Origin: Holacanthus passer
Taxonomy: Eukaryota > Chordata > Actinopteri > Pomacanthidae
Reading direction: 5' to 3'
NCBI GenBank assembly: GCA_025331565.1
Contig: JAFREQ010000091.1
Location: forward strand, 194,001-258,000
Length of the DNA: 64,000 bases
The notes below the pieces were generated by a model that saw nothing but the letters and a program-made list of their open reading frames with translations, ran no database searches and was not told where the DNA came from. Below are positions 34,753 to 48,070 of the stretch, piece after piece; the first letter of the stretch is position 1; every line of letters begins with the position of its first letter. The position numbers were made by a program, and so were the translations under genes.

Positions 34753-35596
34753 ACAGCAGCTATTTGTGTCTCCCTTTCTCTCTGTGTTGTTCACAATGAG
34801 CTGAATGTAACACATGGGAATCAAATTTCTTTTTAGAGTAAGCCTAATATACCGCCGGCTATGACAACTGAATCAAGTCAAAAGTTGCCAGGTCCACAAA
34901 TGTATTCTGACAATGAATGTGTGTGTTTGTGCTTGCAGTTGGTGTGTGTTTGCTGGTGTGTGTGTGTGTGCTCACAATGTGTGTGGAGCCAACAGGGTCA
35001 AATTCTCACAGTGTGGTCAAATTGAGTTTAGTGAAAACAAGTAAATGGTGCATGTGTTTGTGTCTCCGTGAGTGTTAGCCCCCTAAAGACAATATTTTTC
35101 CAAGTTGTGAAATAAAATGTCATGAAAGTACAAGGCCAGATTTGCTCCAGTAAAACACCGAAATGAGAGTTTCTGCCTCAAAACATGTCTGTGTTTTGCT
35201 TGAAGAAGTTTGAGCAAAATGTTCCATTTGCCAAGAACCATCTGCAGTGCATGCAAGCACGCCTGGAAAATGTTTCACACCTCAAATAAGTAGAACTGCT
35301 GGATTCTCACTTATTAGACATTATTTTCTGGTATTTTACAATGCAAGAAGCATTACAGTAGCTTGTCATGACAACATCAACCCTTGATCTGTGTTCCTGT
35401 CTGTCACACTCTGTGAATATTGAATAAATATTTGAATACATGTGCAGGCAACTGAAAAAATAAAGTACACATGCGTATTTAAAGGTCTGTAGTTGCACAG
35501 AGCTGCATGCTAAATGTTTTCTGCCAGCTCTGTTGAGCATGCATGCATGGCATGATTTAGATGCTCTGAAATGCCTTGGAGAGGAACACAAATGCC

Positions 35597-35670
35597 AAAA
35601 AAAAAACAAACAAACAAACAAACAAAAACAAGCAAACAAAAACAAAACCAAAGGAAAAAAACAAAACAAG
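35597..35670. repeat. (CAAA)n / A-rich repeat
   Basis: A short A run followed by CAAA units and further A-rich sequence on the plus strand. It produces an ORF of Lys, Asn and Gln that is not a gene. Confidence 0.9.
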
Positions 35671-36846
35671 CATCTCTACATTAATGGGAGTGGAATCTTT
35701 ATGAGAATACCTCCATCCGCTAGGCACAAAAGCTCACTGAATAATTGGATGAGTATTAAAATTAATTGCACCACCATTGAGAGGTGGATTAGTTTTGGAA
35801 GGTAATGACAGAAAAGCAAGAAGTTAAGAGGCTGGTGTCATTAGATGATGATAAATTGAGGAGGCAATGCTGTTTCTTTTCATAATATTAAATGTGTTAT
35901 GTGTAGCGTATTAATATCAATCAGTGATAAGACAGTTTATGAGTTCCATTTATGAGAGTAATGTTACTCCTAAGCTACAGACTGAAAAGAGGATGACTCT
36001 TTCACCAGACAGATCCTTAATGTTTGATTCTACAATGGACGTCAGTACATTTTTCATATTAATTAATCCCTCATTATCTACAAATGGCAGCCATAGTTTG
36101 GAGTTTTTGATCAGTAGTTGTGCTATGGGGCAATGTCTTTATGAGTGAGTGCCCAGTTTGTTGCATGGGTGACATGGTTCACATCCTACCATTGGTTTCA
36201 CACTCTACGTCTGAATGACGGAGGTAATGCACAACAAAATGTATCAATACACCAGCAAATGCAGAGAAGAAGAAGACTGCTTCTCTAGCAAACATGGAAG
36301 TAAACAATGTGCCTACAATGACTTGTGATGGGGCAGGAAACACTGGCAGAACTCATCTGAGTGAGCTGCAGCAGTGTCCAGTCGTCCAGTGTAGATGGTG
36401 AAGGAGGACTGAAACCTCTGCTGCTGCGCTGCTGACGTGCCGCTTTCACCACCTGGCCAGTTTACACAAGGTGTTACATGCTTCGAAGCATAAAGGACAC
36501 ACTAATACTAGCACTGAATGTTGGCACTGGATCTAAGATTCGCACTGTAGCACTGTCATACAGTTTGCACTTATTTTGCACGCATTTGCATTATCTTTGG
36601 AGTGCAGTCATATCTCCAAGGTGGTCAATGTTGTTGTTGTTTCAGAACCATGGACAGCGCTGAGAGAGAGAGACAGAGAGACAGAGAGAGAGATGCACAT
36701 TTTGACAGAATCGTTCTTAAATTCAAAATATATTTAGTGCTCTGTTTGTGTAATGTTCTCACGTGAGTGCTCTAAATAAATGTGGTCTGTGATTTTGCCA
36801 TCCATGTAGCGTTTTTCTCTCTCACTGCACAAACTCTTTATCCCAA
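35671..36846. other. Spacer with GA-rich patch
   Basis: No gene identified. GAGAGAGAGACAGAGAGACA begins near 36663. Confidence 0.4.
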
Positions 36847-37215
36847 CACTTTATTCATGTAGCATCTTTCAAAACACGGTTACAAAAAGTTACAAAGTGC
36901 TTTTCAATAAAAACTAGACACATTTAAAACACAGAGAATAAATGAAAACATGAATGGAATTGGCGAAAAGCTGCTTTTAAAAAATGGGTTTTTGAAAGTA
37001 ATTCAAAACACAAGACAGCATTTGCAGCCCAGATCATCTGGGACAGGTCATTCCACAGTTTTGGAATTCTTACTGCAGAGGCTTTATCACCATTCTGTAT
37101 CAATCGTGGACCTTGGAACAACAAGGAACCACGCATCCAAGGATCGCAGGGAGCTGGAAGGGCAATAAGATATCAAACTTGGGGCAGGCCTCTCAGGGCT
37201 TTGTGAGTAATCAAT
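36847..37215 (+). repeat. Teleost interspersed repeat ('ttccacagttt' family), copy 1
   Basis: TGTAGCATCTTTCAAAACAC, TACAAAGTGCTTTTCAATAA, GGGACAGGTCATTCCACAGT, CTTTATCACCATTCTGTATC, ACCTTGGAACAACAAGGAAC and TCAGGGCTTTGTGAGTAATC occur in this order. The order matches an abundant fish repeat I remember. Fragments of the same or a related family lie at 49640-49900 and 52680-52985, all in the plus orientation. ORFs here on both strands are shadows. Confidence 0.6.
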
Positions 37216-38719
37216 GTAACACATGTTCAACATTGAACTCAACATTGACAAAGAGCAAGTGCGGGTGTGTCTGTGTGGTGTGGTTAAGGTTGGGAGACGG
37301 GAACAAGAGGGCAGAAGTTGTCGTTTGGAGAGAAATTGTGAGCAACTCATAATCATGATGTGCTTGCATATTCAGCATGCATCACAGAGCTTCATCCTTT
37401 GAGTTTTAATTAAATGAAAGCAAGAAAATTGGATTCAATCAGAGGGAAAGAAAAGATAAAAACATCCCTGCATATCTCTCTCTCACCTGCTGTGTTTCTG
37501 TGTCTCTCGTCCTCTCTCTCCTCCCTCTTCCTCCCACAGTGCGTCTGTAACAAAGCAAAGGGATCCTGTTATTAAAACTCATTACAAAAAGATATTTGCA
37601 TTGCAGCTTGTTCTAATTCACTGCATGGAGTTGTGAGTTTTGAGGAGGTGGTGAGTGAGACTGTGGAGCTCTGCTTGTGTGCACTGCCTGCAAGGTAATG
37701 ACAGCATGACATCTAATTTCGTCTCAACAGACGCACAGATTTAACCATTGCAGAAGGCCAACTATTCAGCTGTGAGCTTGTAGCTTTTCAGCGAGGCCTC
37801 ACTGCACTGGGTCTTCCTGGAGGAAATTAAATTTGAAAGTCAAGTTGTGATCACTCCTGCAATCTAACTGCAGTTTGGTTATTGTTATAAAGTCCCAGCA
37901 TTGGTTAGGCATAATTGTCCATTGGTGGCACATGCATGCACGCTCCCTACTCCTGTGGACAGCCAGCCTCCTACATGGACACAGCATGAGCTGATCACTA
38001 CTCGAGCCCCACACAGCAGTGACCCTCCAGCTGAACAGGGCTACAGCTCTCCCAGATATAGGAGAGGTCAAAAGGAGACAGTAGCATCTCAAGAGGCCAT
38101 GATGGACCTCTTAGAAAAGATGATACATGAGCTGCAGATAATTAGGTGCTATACTACATCCCCATCCCCTGCAAAGCCCCATCCGTCAGAGCTGGTGATA
38201 TACCAGACCTATTGTTAGGTCTAGGGTATTTAAATACCACTAAGCCTTACGTCTGTACCAACTACTAACAGGCCATATGAAATATGATGCCTTCAGTCAC
38301 CAATCAACAAGAAGAGGAGGTAACATTACTTGAGTCAGTGTTAGTTGGGTCTGAGGATTACAAGCCTGAAAATGAAAAAAGCCCGAGGGTGTGGTGCTGT
38401 AGCCTACTAACACTTGACAAGTCATCAGACTTCTTTTTTTTACACACACGTCCACACTGGTTTAATAATGTAAAAATTAGATCAACCTCCACTGCCTCCC
38501 TCAGGAGAAACCTGTCCTGGGTACCGAAGAGAAACACAGTCAGTGTAGCAGCACACACATGATCAAAACTCCAGTCAACAAGCAGAACCAGAACCACATC
38601 AGAACACACTCACGAAGAAAACTGCATGATGTCCCACACCAAGATACCACACAGATGTGGAACACAAAGATAGCATACAGCTGAGCATCTTTCCAAAGAC
38701 TAACTTATTAGCTGGCTAA
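37216..38719. other. Spacer with weak exon-like signals
   Basis: A strong acceptor-like string (a pyrimidine run, then CCTCCCACAG, ending 37539) precedes TGCGTCTGTAACAAAGC, but the frame closes quickly. The ORF 37901-38218 includes the protein-like phrase EAMMDLLEKMIHELQIIR, yet it has no recognised domain and overlaps a minus-strand ORF of similar length. I annotate no gene. Confidence 0.35.
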
Positions 38720-38739
38720 TTAGCTTGTTAACAAGCTAA
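38720..38739. repeat. Perfect 20-bp palindrome
   Basis: TTAGCTTGTTAACAAGCTAA equals its own reverse complement with no spacer. The surrounding 38703-38755 is rich in GCTAA/TTAGC units. Confidence 0.9.
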
Positions 38740-39350
38740 GCTAACAAGCCAGGTATGCTGAGCACAGGGGGGACACCTGCTAATTTATGCTAACATATAA
38801 ATAAAACAGCACTAGAATTTGACTCACTGAAAAACACTGACTTGCTATTTTAACACAAGCATTAAGGCAATAATTGGTTTTAAAATATTTCCAATTTTTT
38901 CCCAGGTGCCATCTCTGATTGTATCAGTAAACAGGGTGGCAACCTGGGGAATGGGGTAGAAATATTTTTATAGATTCACAGAATATCACTTTGTAGATTG
39001 GACAGATGGGTAAAGGACACTAGGCTGTTCAAGGTGGAAATCTTGTTACTGATATTCCCCTTCATTGTTCTGTGTAAGGGTACAGTCACTCATGCACCTA
39101 TGCAGACCAAACACTGTCACATGCCCAGGCAAAATTCATATCAAAGTTCACCAAAGTTGTGTGATTAGAAATGAGCAGGGGAGCAGAATCACTTGTGCTT
39201 GTGGTGTGAAAAGCCAGGCTACTGCTCACGCGAGAAATGGCATATCATGGCTTTCTGAACCTGGCATCATGTCTGTTTTACTTCCAGAACCCTGGCATGT
39301 TGTCTAAAATCACACCCTGGGGTGGCACTATGCCCGCCTTGTTTGGTTCA

Positions 39351-39389
39351 GTGTAAAAAAGCAGGTATATTGACAGGTCTTTTTTACAC
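39351..39389. repeat. Inverted repeat (11-bp arms, 17-nt loop)
   Basis: GTGTAAAAAAG (39351-39361) and CTTTTTTACAC (39379-39389) are exact reverse complements. The spacer is CAGGTATATTGACAGGT. It may be part of a MITE. Confidence 0.85.
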
Positions 39390-40039
39390 CAATATTGTGG
39401 GTTGTCTGTCTCAAATGGGCTTTTCTGTTTTCTCCTGGGAAACACCTTGGTGTAAGTGGTAAGTTTTGTTAATGGCCTTCAGGGGTTTTGTTATGGATAT
39501 CGATGAGTAGACTGTTTATTTCTTGGACTATTGCATGCTTATGTCACTAACTTGAATGTAATGGCATTACATGAGAGGCACAAACTGAGACTAAAACAGA
39601 ATAATTCTATGGACACAGTATGTCCTGCCTCAGGTCAAACCAACTGTACTGTTATTTGTTATTTTATCGAACTCAAGGACGCAAAAGGAGGTACTATCTG
39701 ATACTAGACAAGTGTGATGTCAGGTGTGCTCAATAATAACTTCACATTAGTCACAGCTTAAAAAAATAGCAGAGCATATCATTGCCAAACTGAAAGTGTG
39801 CAAAGCTGCAAAATTGTTTCAGTTCTTCCCAGTAAAACTACCACATATCCATATGCATAATTTGAAATATTTCTGTGAGAATAATTTTCTGTCTGTACGT
39901 CTGAATCAGATATTGTAAAGTAAAGTTGCGACGGGGCTAGGCAGTAATTGCATGTCTTCATCATCAGTGTGGACTTTTCCAGCCTCACTTTGGGTCCAGT
40001 TTTTCAGACTGCCTCGATATTTAAAATGAGGAATAAGCT

Positions 40040-40066
<27 letters not shown>
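40040..40066. repeat. Poly-A run
   Basis: A 27-bp A run after GGAATAAGCT. It looks like a retroposon tail, but the upstream sequence is not a recognisable retroposed gene. Confidence 0.9.
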
Positions 40067-40070
<4 letters not shown>

Positions 40071-40194
40071 GTATAAAAATTTAAGGCAGCTATAACTAAA
40101 ATTTTAAACTAGAAATGGCAAAACAATGTTCCAAAGTCAAAGGCCTTCAATGAACCTACAGAGCATTATCACCTGAATCTGCAGCATTAATGTG

Positions 40195-40480
40195 AGTTCA
40201 GATCATTGTTGAGCCGTCCAGTCTGCAACTTTACTGTTTTGCTTCATTCTTATTGCTCTCATAGAGTCATTTTTAGCTGCAACAGCAGCTTTTCAGGGTA
40301 AAAGCCCTACAAAAAACCTGTACACTACCAGCTCAGCACCAAACAGCAGAGAAAACTACTGGAAAAAATGGAGCACTTAGCAGCTCAATGATTGAAGTTA
40401 CAGTCACCAGGTGGCCAAGACGTGACTCCAAGTGATGATGCTTCTCTGTTACTACTGGATCAACAAGCTTGCCATGTTAA
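40195..40480 (+). repeat. Interspersed teleost repeat, copy 2
   Basis: It shares with 33690-34190 the ordered phrases AGCAGCTTTTCAGGGTAAAA, CCAGCTCAGCACCAAACAGC, GGAGCACTTAGCAGCTCAAT and CACCAGGTGGCCAAGACGTG. A possibly related piece with GAGCTGAGGGGAAGTGCACA lies near 41423. Confidence 0.55.
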
Positions 40481-42150
40481 CTTAAAAGGTCATGATATGG
40501 TAATTCTGTGTTCACATAATTCAAATCAGTTATTGCAAGTTGTTTGAATGCAAATGTATGATCTTCAGACTAGCTCTGACCTATAATGTGACGTGATCAA
40601 GAAGAAAACATTTTAATGATATTATCAATTTAACTTGTTACGTTAAACACTGGAGGAAAAAACTGGATTTAGTAGATTCCCTGAGTAGAACTCCTTCTCA
40701 TCAAATACTGCAGAGTGGCCCCAAAAGGCACTTAAAGGACTATACCACTGTTTTCGGATGTTTTACTGCCTTGTTAGAAATGATGTATATTTGTACATGT
40801 ATGTTCTTGTATAAGTATATTTGCTGGTGATCATTTTTTAAAGCATGCTGTCGAGTTTCACATTTTATAATGACTTTTCCTTCTCCCAAGCAGGGAGGAG
40901 GCTACCCTTCCTTTCTTTCTTTCTTTCTTTTTTTGTCTTTTTTAAACAACATGAACAGCAATTAGCATCAGCATCACTCTTGAAACCTTCATTAGTTTAT
41001 GTTAAAACTTTGTTGAATACTATGTTATCATTACATGGCAGGGAAGTATAGATTTATTTTAAAGTTCATTGTTCACTTGCTAACTTTTTTCAGAGCTTTC
41101 ACTGAGTTGCTGTTCACCATGACAAGTGAGCAAACTCCATCCACTGATGAAGACTGCAGCTGAAAGCTCAACACAGTAATAGCAAGTTAGGGGACTTGTA
41201 GCTGACTGACATGAATTGCAATCCTCAGGAGACCTTCATGAGTTAACAAATTGAATTTTAAGTAGTGCTAAAATGAACAGAAGCAAATTCTAAAACATGT
41301 TTTGCAAACCACATAGTGTTCCTGTAAAGTGTATGTGATTTTTATTATGAGGACAAAAAACTTGCAACGCTAAAAATACAATATCAATATAATGATTTAA
41401 TACAGACATAAAGGCTCTCTAGAGCTGAGGGGAAGTGCACAGTCAGTCTGAGCAACCCTTTAACATTAATGATAGTAAATTACTTTAATAATTTAATAAT
41501 TGTATCCATTATTAATAAAAACATATTGATTACTGCAGCTTTAAATCTGCACTTTTGCCAAGTGATTTGTGGCTCTAAGTGGCAACAATTAGTTAAGTGT
41601 TTTATGGACCTACTGTAAGGTGACATAGATGAATTACCACAGCCCTTTTGTACTTAAAACAGAATAAACAATGTAATATTCATTTTTCTTTAGATCAAGC
41701 ATTTGCAAACTGCTGTTTATGATGCAAGTTTTATTGCACTCCAAAGGTTTAACTTGTCACTTTCAGCGAACAGGAAAAAATGTCCTCAGGTGACGCCAGA
41801 GTTCGTAAAAAAAAAAAAATCTATTGGCTATGAAATGGCTGGAAAATGTCCTCTCAGCTGGAGCTCCTCTTTGTGATTTGATAAATGGGTGTATCTTTAT
41901 ATCTAAAGCCTGCCTGTTGCAGCTGTAGTGCCCCGTAACCAGCAGCTAAAGGCTGCAGCTTGACAGGGAAACTCCCAGGTGTGAATGTGGGCAACAAGGT
42001 GATTGTCAAGTCCTGGCCATGAGCACCGAATAAAACTTTCCAAATGATTGCTCTCAGCCAAGGGTGTATATCTCATGTAATACAGCAGCATCAGGAATAA
42101 AACTGCCTCCTTCCTGAGTCCCCAGTTACCATGGCAACAATTTGCTGAGC
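40481..42150. other. AT-rich spacer
   Basis: A (TTTC)n patch lies at about 40911-40930. No gene is seen. Confidence 0.4.
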
Positions 42151-44480
42151 AATTCCCATGAGCTGAGGCGGGTGTCGTCATTATTTTGGAGCGTCTGAAA
42201 AAATGCCTTTTACGCCTCAATCTGCAATGAATTCTAATGGCATCTGACAGTCAATCAAGTCATGTTCAGCTTTTTTTTTTCCACCAGAGCCGTCGATCTT
42301 CCTCTGCTTGTCGCCCTCATGCTCACAGCGACTCTGGTGAGCAGCTAATGGTTTGCTAACAAGGCACGCGCTTCCTGCACTCATCTCGATATCTCACGTG
42401 GTAATCGCACCAACAGTTGCGTGACAGTGGGCAAACCCTCATTAGCTTTGTATTCTCACACTCTCTCTACCCTGTCTTGGTGCTCCCACACACGCACACA
42501 TACACGGATAAACACATACACACACATACACACTCGATCCTTCACAGCCTGCTGCTCAGCTGGTCCTTATCACAGCTCCAGTCTGCTGTGTCAGTGACGT
42601 TCTGGGGAAGTACAGCCTCTCATTAACCTCCCCCCTCCTCTCCCTTTGCTGCTCTCTCTACTTTGTCACTCTTTCTGGATTCTCTCTGTTCCTTGTTCCC
42701 TCATTAGTCGCTCTCTTTTGGCTTCTGCAGCTGTAAAGCAGCCTCTGTGTGTGTGCGTGGTATCTATGTCTCTCTCCGTTTGTTTTTTTGAGTTTAATGG
42801 CTTGTGTAATGCAAAACCAGCTGTACCCATGATAGAAGGGGAGAGAGAAAGAGAGAGAACTGTGTTCACTGTTGTTCTTATGATGTTGAAAAAACTTTTC
42901 AAGAAGAATACATACAGAAAAAAAAAATAGCAGTATGATACTGAATATTCACGGATGTATACTGGGGCCCCCCGATACTCAGCAGCCATCTGTATCTTGC
43001 ACTGCATTTGTAAAAGAATGTGTAGAACAGATCTGGAGAAAAAGAAACACTGCTCTGTATTCCTTTAGCTGAGGAGCTGTATAACAAATTACTTCAGAAT
43101 CAAATGTACAAATGAATGTTTGATTATCTATAGGCTGTATCCTAAGTCATCACAAATCCCTTTTGAGATGAGATGGAAAATGGTGTAAAATTCCATCTTT
43201 TTTTGGCTTCATCAAAAAAACAAAAAAGAGCATGACAGATCAAAGCATTTACAATAGAGCAAACTGACTGATCCCTGAATTTAGAAGGCAGACGGGAGGC
43301 AGTTCTCAAATTTGAGGATGTGGGAGAAAAAGTGATATAATCACTACTGTGGCCAATTTTTGCTCACAAGAAGAGGTAAGGTTCAGAATGAGTAACAAGT
43401 ATGGAAAAAATCTAGTGCTTTGACTAATGAGCATTGACGGTTGACTAATTGAGTTGCTCCTACTTTTACGCAACCCAAGTCAAACAACATCTGCCATAAG
43501 TCTTAAGATTGTGAATAGACTGTATGTAAAGGACATTTTCCAAGTCACAGTGAGCAAGAATATTCGTACACTCGTCCAGGTATTGTCTCAAACATCAGCA
43601 AAAAACATTTGACCTTGAATGAAACACTATGCTTATTTTGCTGTATTACAAAAAATGTCCAGAGATGAGAAAATGTAGTCAGCAGAGAGTATCGTCAGCA
43701 GCAGGTAGCACTTCCTCTGGCAATAATGCTGCACCCGATTTCTCAAATTTGACCTCCAACAGGTGACCAATTCTTACATACTGCATCTTTAAACGATGAG
43801 GTATTTTACTTTTCATCACAGTAAAGGTTTTAGCATAGAGTATGGTTGGAAAAACCTTCTATCAGGTCTCAGCTTTTCAAAAAGAGCAATGTCAGAAGCT
43901 CTCTGAATACACTAAACAACAAAAGCAGTGGAAGAGAAGCTCACAAGGAAGTGAAGCAGCACTAGCAAAAAAAAAAAAAAAAAAAACAAAAAAAAGAAGC
44001 TTCAGAAAAGGCCATTAACCTCTGGCCTGACCTTGACGTGCTTCTCCCTTTGTCACATCCTCTCATTAACATTTTGCACATGGCGTTTTTAATGCTGGCT
44101 AAAGTGCCAGAAAAATGATGATATTAGGGGGAAAAACAAGCAAAGAAAGCTTTTCAGCACAAATGAATTAGAGCAGCTCTTTTTCCTGCCTGTTTGTTGT
44201 GTATTTAAGTATTATTAGAGATTAACCAATTCCCAAAGGAGCATCACAATGCAGATTTGTGGAAAAAAACTCCAAAAAGAAAGCCTTAACACTGCTTTTG
44301 TCAACCCTGCTCAGTACATTTTGGAGTTCAAATGTACTTGTATCCCAGTTTTTCTCAACGTGACCTCTTGAATAGAGTGATACAGAGAGACAAAAGGGAA
44401 TAGATGAAGTTTTCTCTGCATTAAAGCTCTGACATTGTTTGAAGGGAGCAGAAGACTGAGAGCGTGTCAAACAGTAATGA
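42151..44480. other. Spacer with conserved-looking segments
   Basis: No repeat family was recognised, apart from a broken A-run at about 43967-43995. Stretches 42160-42420 and 43996-44200 have the balanced, unrepetitive texture often seen in conserved non-coding elements. This is an impression only. Confidence 0.3.
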
Positions 44481-47400
44481 GTGGGATCTCATTCTAAGAA
44501 AGAGAGTCAGAGATAGAGCAATGCTGTGGTTTTTATTCAACATCCATATGTGTGGATGAGAGCTGAATACACACAATGGAAATTGTGTTTACTCTAAGAG
44601 GGTGGGTAAGAGCTGCAATGAGTCAGGCAGACAATAGTAAGTGGGTTCCACCATGCACATGCATATGCTGTGTTACACATAACAGAATTATTCTTCAGAG
44701 ATTTCCGGTGATAAAAATGAACAACGTTGCTTATAAGCAACATATGCTGAATAGCCATGTTTAAACCATGCAGCTGTAATCAGCAGATTACTTGGATAGT
44801 AAAGACAACAGGAAACTTTGCCAAGATCGAGTTCCCAATGCAATGATGGACTGAAACAAGCTCAGTTGAAACTAATCCAGAATTCACCATTATGTCACCA
44901 TTACATAATTATGCTAAGTGGCAACAAGTACAGCTAAGAAGTGGAAGTGCCTTATGCTGCAGTTCCTCTAATGACCTAGATGCAATTGCCATCAAACATG
45001 TCTATTTATTGATGGGGGGAAATCATCCAATATCTTCATTGAAGTCAACAATTACAAATCAAATTAGAGTCAAATCTCAAAATACATATGCATGATATAC
45101 ATATTGATAGATTCATTATGACCAGTGTTAATTTTGTCAGTGAAAATTTTGACAAGAGGTATTCGATGATGTTCTTCTATTTTATGACTAGACTGTCAAA
45201 TAAATGAAAAAAACAAAACAAAAAAAATGTATGTATGTATTATGGATGGAAACAACAATTTTGAAAACACCTGAAAACACACAATTCTGCAGTCTCTGCC
45301 AAGGTACATATCAATTATCTCTGTTGATTGATTTGATATATGTACATGTTAATTCACTTTTAGGTCTAAATTCAATGTTGGTGTAGCTCGAAGTTGCGGG
45401 CTGTGTTAGCGGTTAGTTGGCCTTGCTCCGTTAACATATAGTTAAATTTAACAGAGCCATAAAGTGAGTCATGAAGAGACATTAACTCATTCAGCAAACA
45501 TTTCATATAATTCTGTATTAATTTTAGCTCCATGTAAACTGAATGAATGTGATGTTTGCCAGATAATGCTTCTTTGCCTTAATGACAAATTTTATAAATT
45601 TTACTGATGATTTCTTAAATCGGAGTTCTACTGAATTAATCATGATACGAATTTAGCAGACGACCTCAGTCATAAGTAAAAGTAAAAGTCTCTTTAGTCA
45701 GGTAATAAACATTTAATAAAGCACAGGCAGGTTGTGACCTTCCCCATAATTCATCTCACAGTGCAGTGACTGAGGGCCCTTCACAGGCCACTGATTTGAT
45801 TACTATAACATCTGTAACATCAATAAGGTCAGATGAGAAAGCTTGGTGCACCAAACATGCAGAGGGCATAAAGGATTGTTGTGTTGTTGACATATGAGAT
45901 GTGAATGAAATATGATTGTATCACACATTTTCTTACAAAGGCTTGCATTTGTATATATATATTTATTATATTTTTTTTTAGTTTGGTAAGTCAGCGACAC
46001 ATTCTCAGCCTAACTAACTGACTTAATGACAGCATGATACTTCCTGCTTCTATCCCCCAGTGCCTCCACATTATAAGAATTGTAGTTCCAAAACTTAGAG
46101 CCAAAGCTATTCCCCATTTCACTTTCGAGTGGCAATCACACAATACTTTCTGTAGTAGTTTTTGGCCAATATACCCTCGCTCAGGAACAGAATGTAACGG
46201 GGACACAGTGCTTATCTCACTGTGAGGCTTAAAAAACTGCACATTTATGGTCTCTTTGCTTGACTGACAGATACATCAGGCTATCACAGTCAGCCAGAGA
46301 GGCTGCTTGCTCAGGCTTTTCAGCTCTGGGATGGCAAAAAGTGAACTTGAACAGAAGATTCTGAAACTAAATTGTCTGAATCTATTTTCCTCTGAAGTCG
46401 TGATTTTATTGCAATAAATGTAAATTAATTAATGTATTTAATTAAGTTTTTAAAACAAATAACAGTTCTTCCGTAACGTATTTGCAGCATGCATCTTTCA
46501 TCTGTCCTGTGGTCAGTTTTTTTGTTTTCCTGCCTCATTTAGCTTGCTCAGACACAAGGGCAATGAAATTCTCAATATTAAAGTAAAGTTAAAGAGGCTA
46601 GGTTTCATCCCCTCTGGACTTACAAGTTTCAATGAAGCATACAGTATAATTTCATGCAAATGTTCCATTGACATATCCTTCTTGTCTTTTGTACATATGT
46701 ACAAGCACAAAAAGTAATTCCGGGTCACAAAAGGCTAACAAGCCTGCAATTTCATCACATCAAAATGACAATGACGCCAGCTAGCAAGCTCACTCCAGCT
46801 CCCAATAAGAAGCATCTTGAAAATGATTTGAAAAGTGAATCACAGACAGACAGATACAGTGAAAGTGGCCTCAGCATTTTTTTTTTCCATTGTTATTCTG
46901 AGAGCCACAGAGCAAGTGAGACATGATAATAAGTACTTTCCAATTCTGAAGTGAATGTCCTGAGTAACCCACTAGTCAGAATCTATTATTGCTCCACCTC
47001 CTGTGTCCCCGCTATTGATAGAATATTAAAAGTGGGATTAAAGCCCTCTCTCACATCGCCGGCTCGATATGCCACTTTCACATTTCATTATCGGTTCAGC
47101 TCAGAAGTTGGGGGAAGTTTAGCTGTAGGCTGGGAGCACATTCAGGCTGATAACAGAAGTGAGAGGCGTGTGGTCATACATGGTTGACACCTTGACTGAT
47201 TGCGTGGGATCAAATGTAGCATTTGTGTGAGATAATGATGAACTACACACCCCACTTAGAGCTCCAGACAACCCTTTCATCTTCTGACCTCCCAAAAAGA
47301 AACCAGCTCCCACTCATAAGCCCTTGTTGTGGGCATAGCTCTGCAGCCTGTTGACCTTTGTCACAACAAATGGGTGTTTTCCCTGCAGAGTAATACACAT

Positions 47401-47522
47401 GAATAATGATCTGAAGAAAAGAGCATATAAAAGTAAAGCTTTGTACAGAGATTAACAGCAAATTAATTCTTTAATAAAAGTTCTCAGGCAAGGGACACTG
47501 CTCTGGGTATAGAATCAGCCAG
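44481..47522. other. Spacer
   Basis: No coding exon identified. The 45375-45640 stretch (GTTAGCGGTTAGTTGGCC onward) feels like a dispersed fish repeat, but I cannot name it. A (TA)/T-rich patch lies at 45951-45980. Confidence 0.35.
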
Positions 47523-48070
47523 TCCTACACTTTGATCCAGACTGAAATATCTCAGCAGCTACTGAATAAGATCATTTTTTACTGATTCAGGGATGGATTG
47601 CGATGGATTGCAATTAATTTTTGCAACGACTTTCATGGTGCCCAGAGAATTGATCCCCTGACTTTTCCTCTCATGCCACCTGTTGATCGAAACAGGTTAC
47701 CTGTTGAGTGAAACGTCTCAACAACTGTTTCATGGATTGCCATTAAATTCATTCATGCCCCTCTCAGGATGAATGTTAATCACTTTGCTGATACCTTGGC
47801 TTTTCATCTATCACCAGGTCAGTATTTCAATTTGTCCAATATTTTGGTTTACGGCTGACTATGGCTAAATATCTGCAAAGCTCATGACATTTCCAGTACT
47901 TTGTGTTTACTGGTAGGTAGCAAATGTTTGTATGTTACTGTGCTGAACTAAGAAGCTGAACATGGTAAACACCATACCTGCATTGTTAGCCATGCTTGCA
48001 TTAGCATTTAGCTCAAAGCACCCTGTGCCAAAGTACAGCCTTGCAAAGCTGCTAATGTGACCATAGACCC
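47523..48070 (+). repeat. Abundant percomorph interspersed repeat, near full length
   Basis: The ordered phrases GACTGAAATATCTCAGCAGC, ATGGATTGCCATTAAATTCA, CCTCTCAGGATGAATGTTAA, CAATATTTTGGTTTACGG, GCATTTAGCTCAAAGCACCC and CAAAGCTGCTAATGTG, ending in a T run, match a very common fish repeat of unsettled class. A short 5' fragment of the same family lies at 60547-60640. Confidence 0.65.

Noticed and set aside
37490..37640. A host exon after a strong polypyrimidine-CACAG acceptor
   Set aside because: The downstream frame closes within a dozen codons and no donor or protein similarity is seen.
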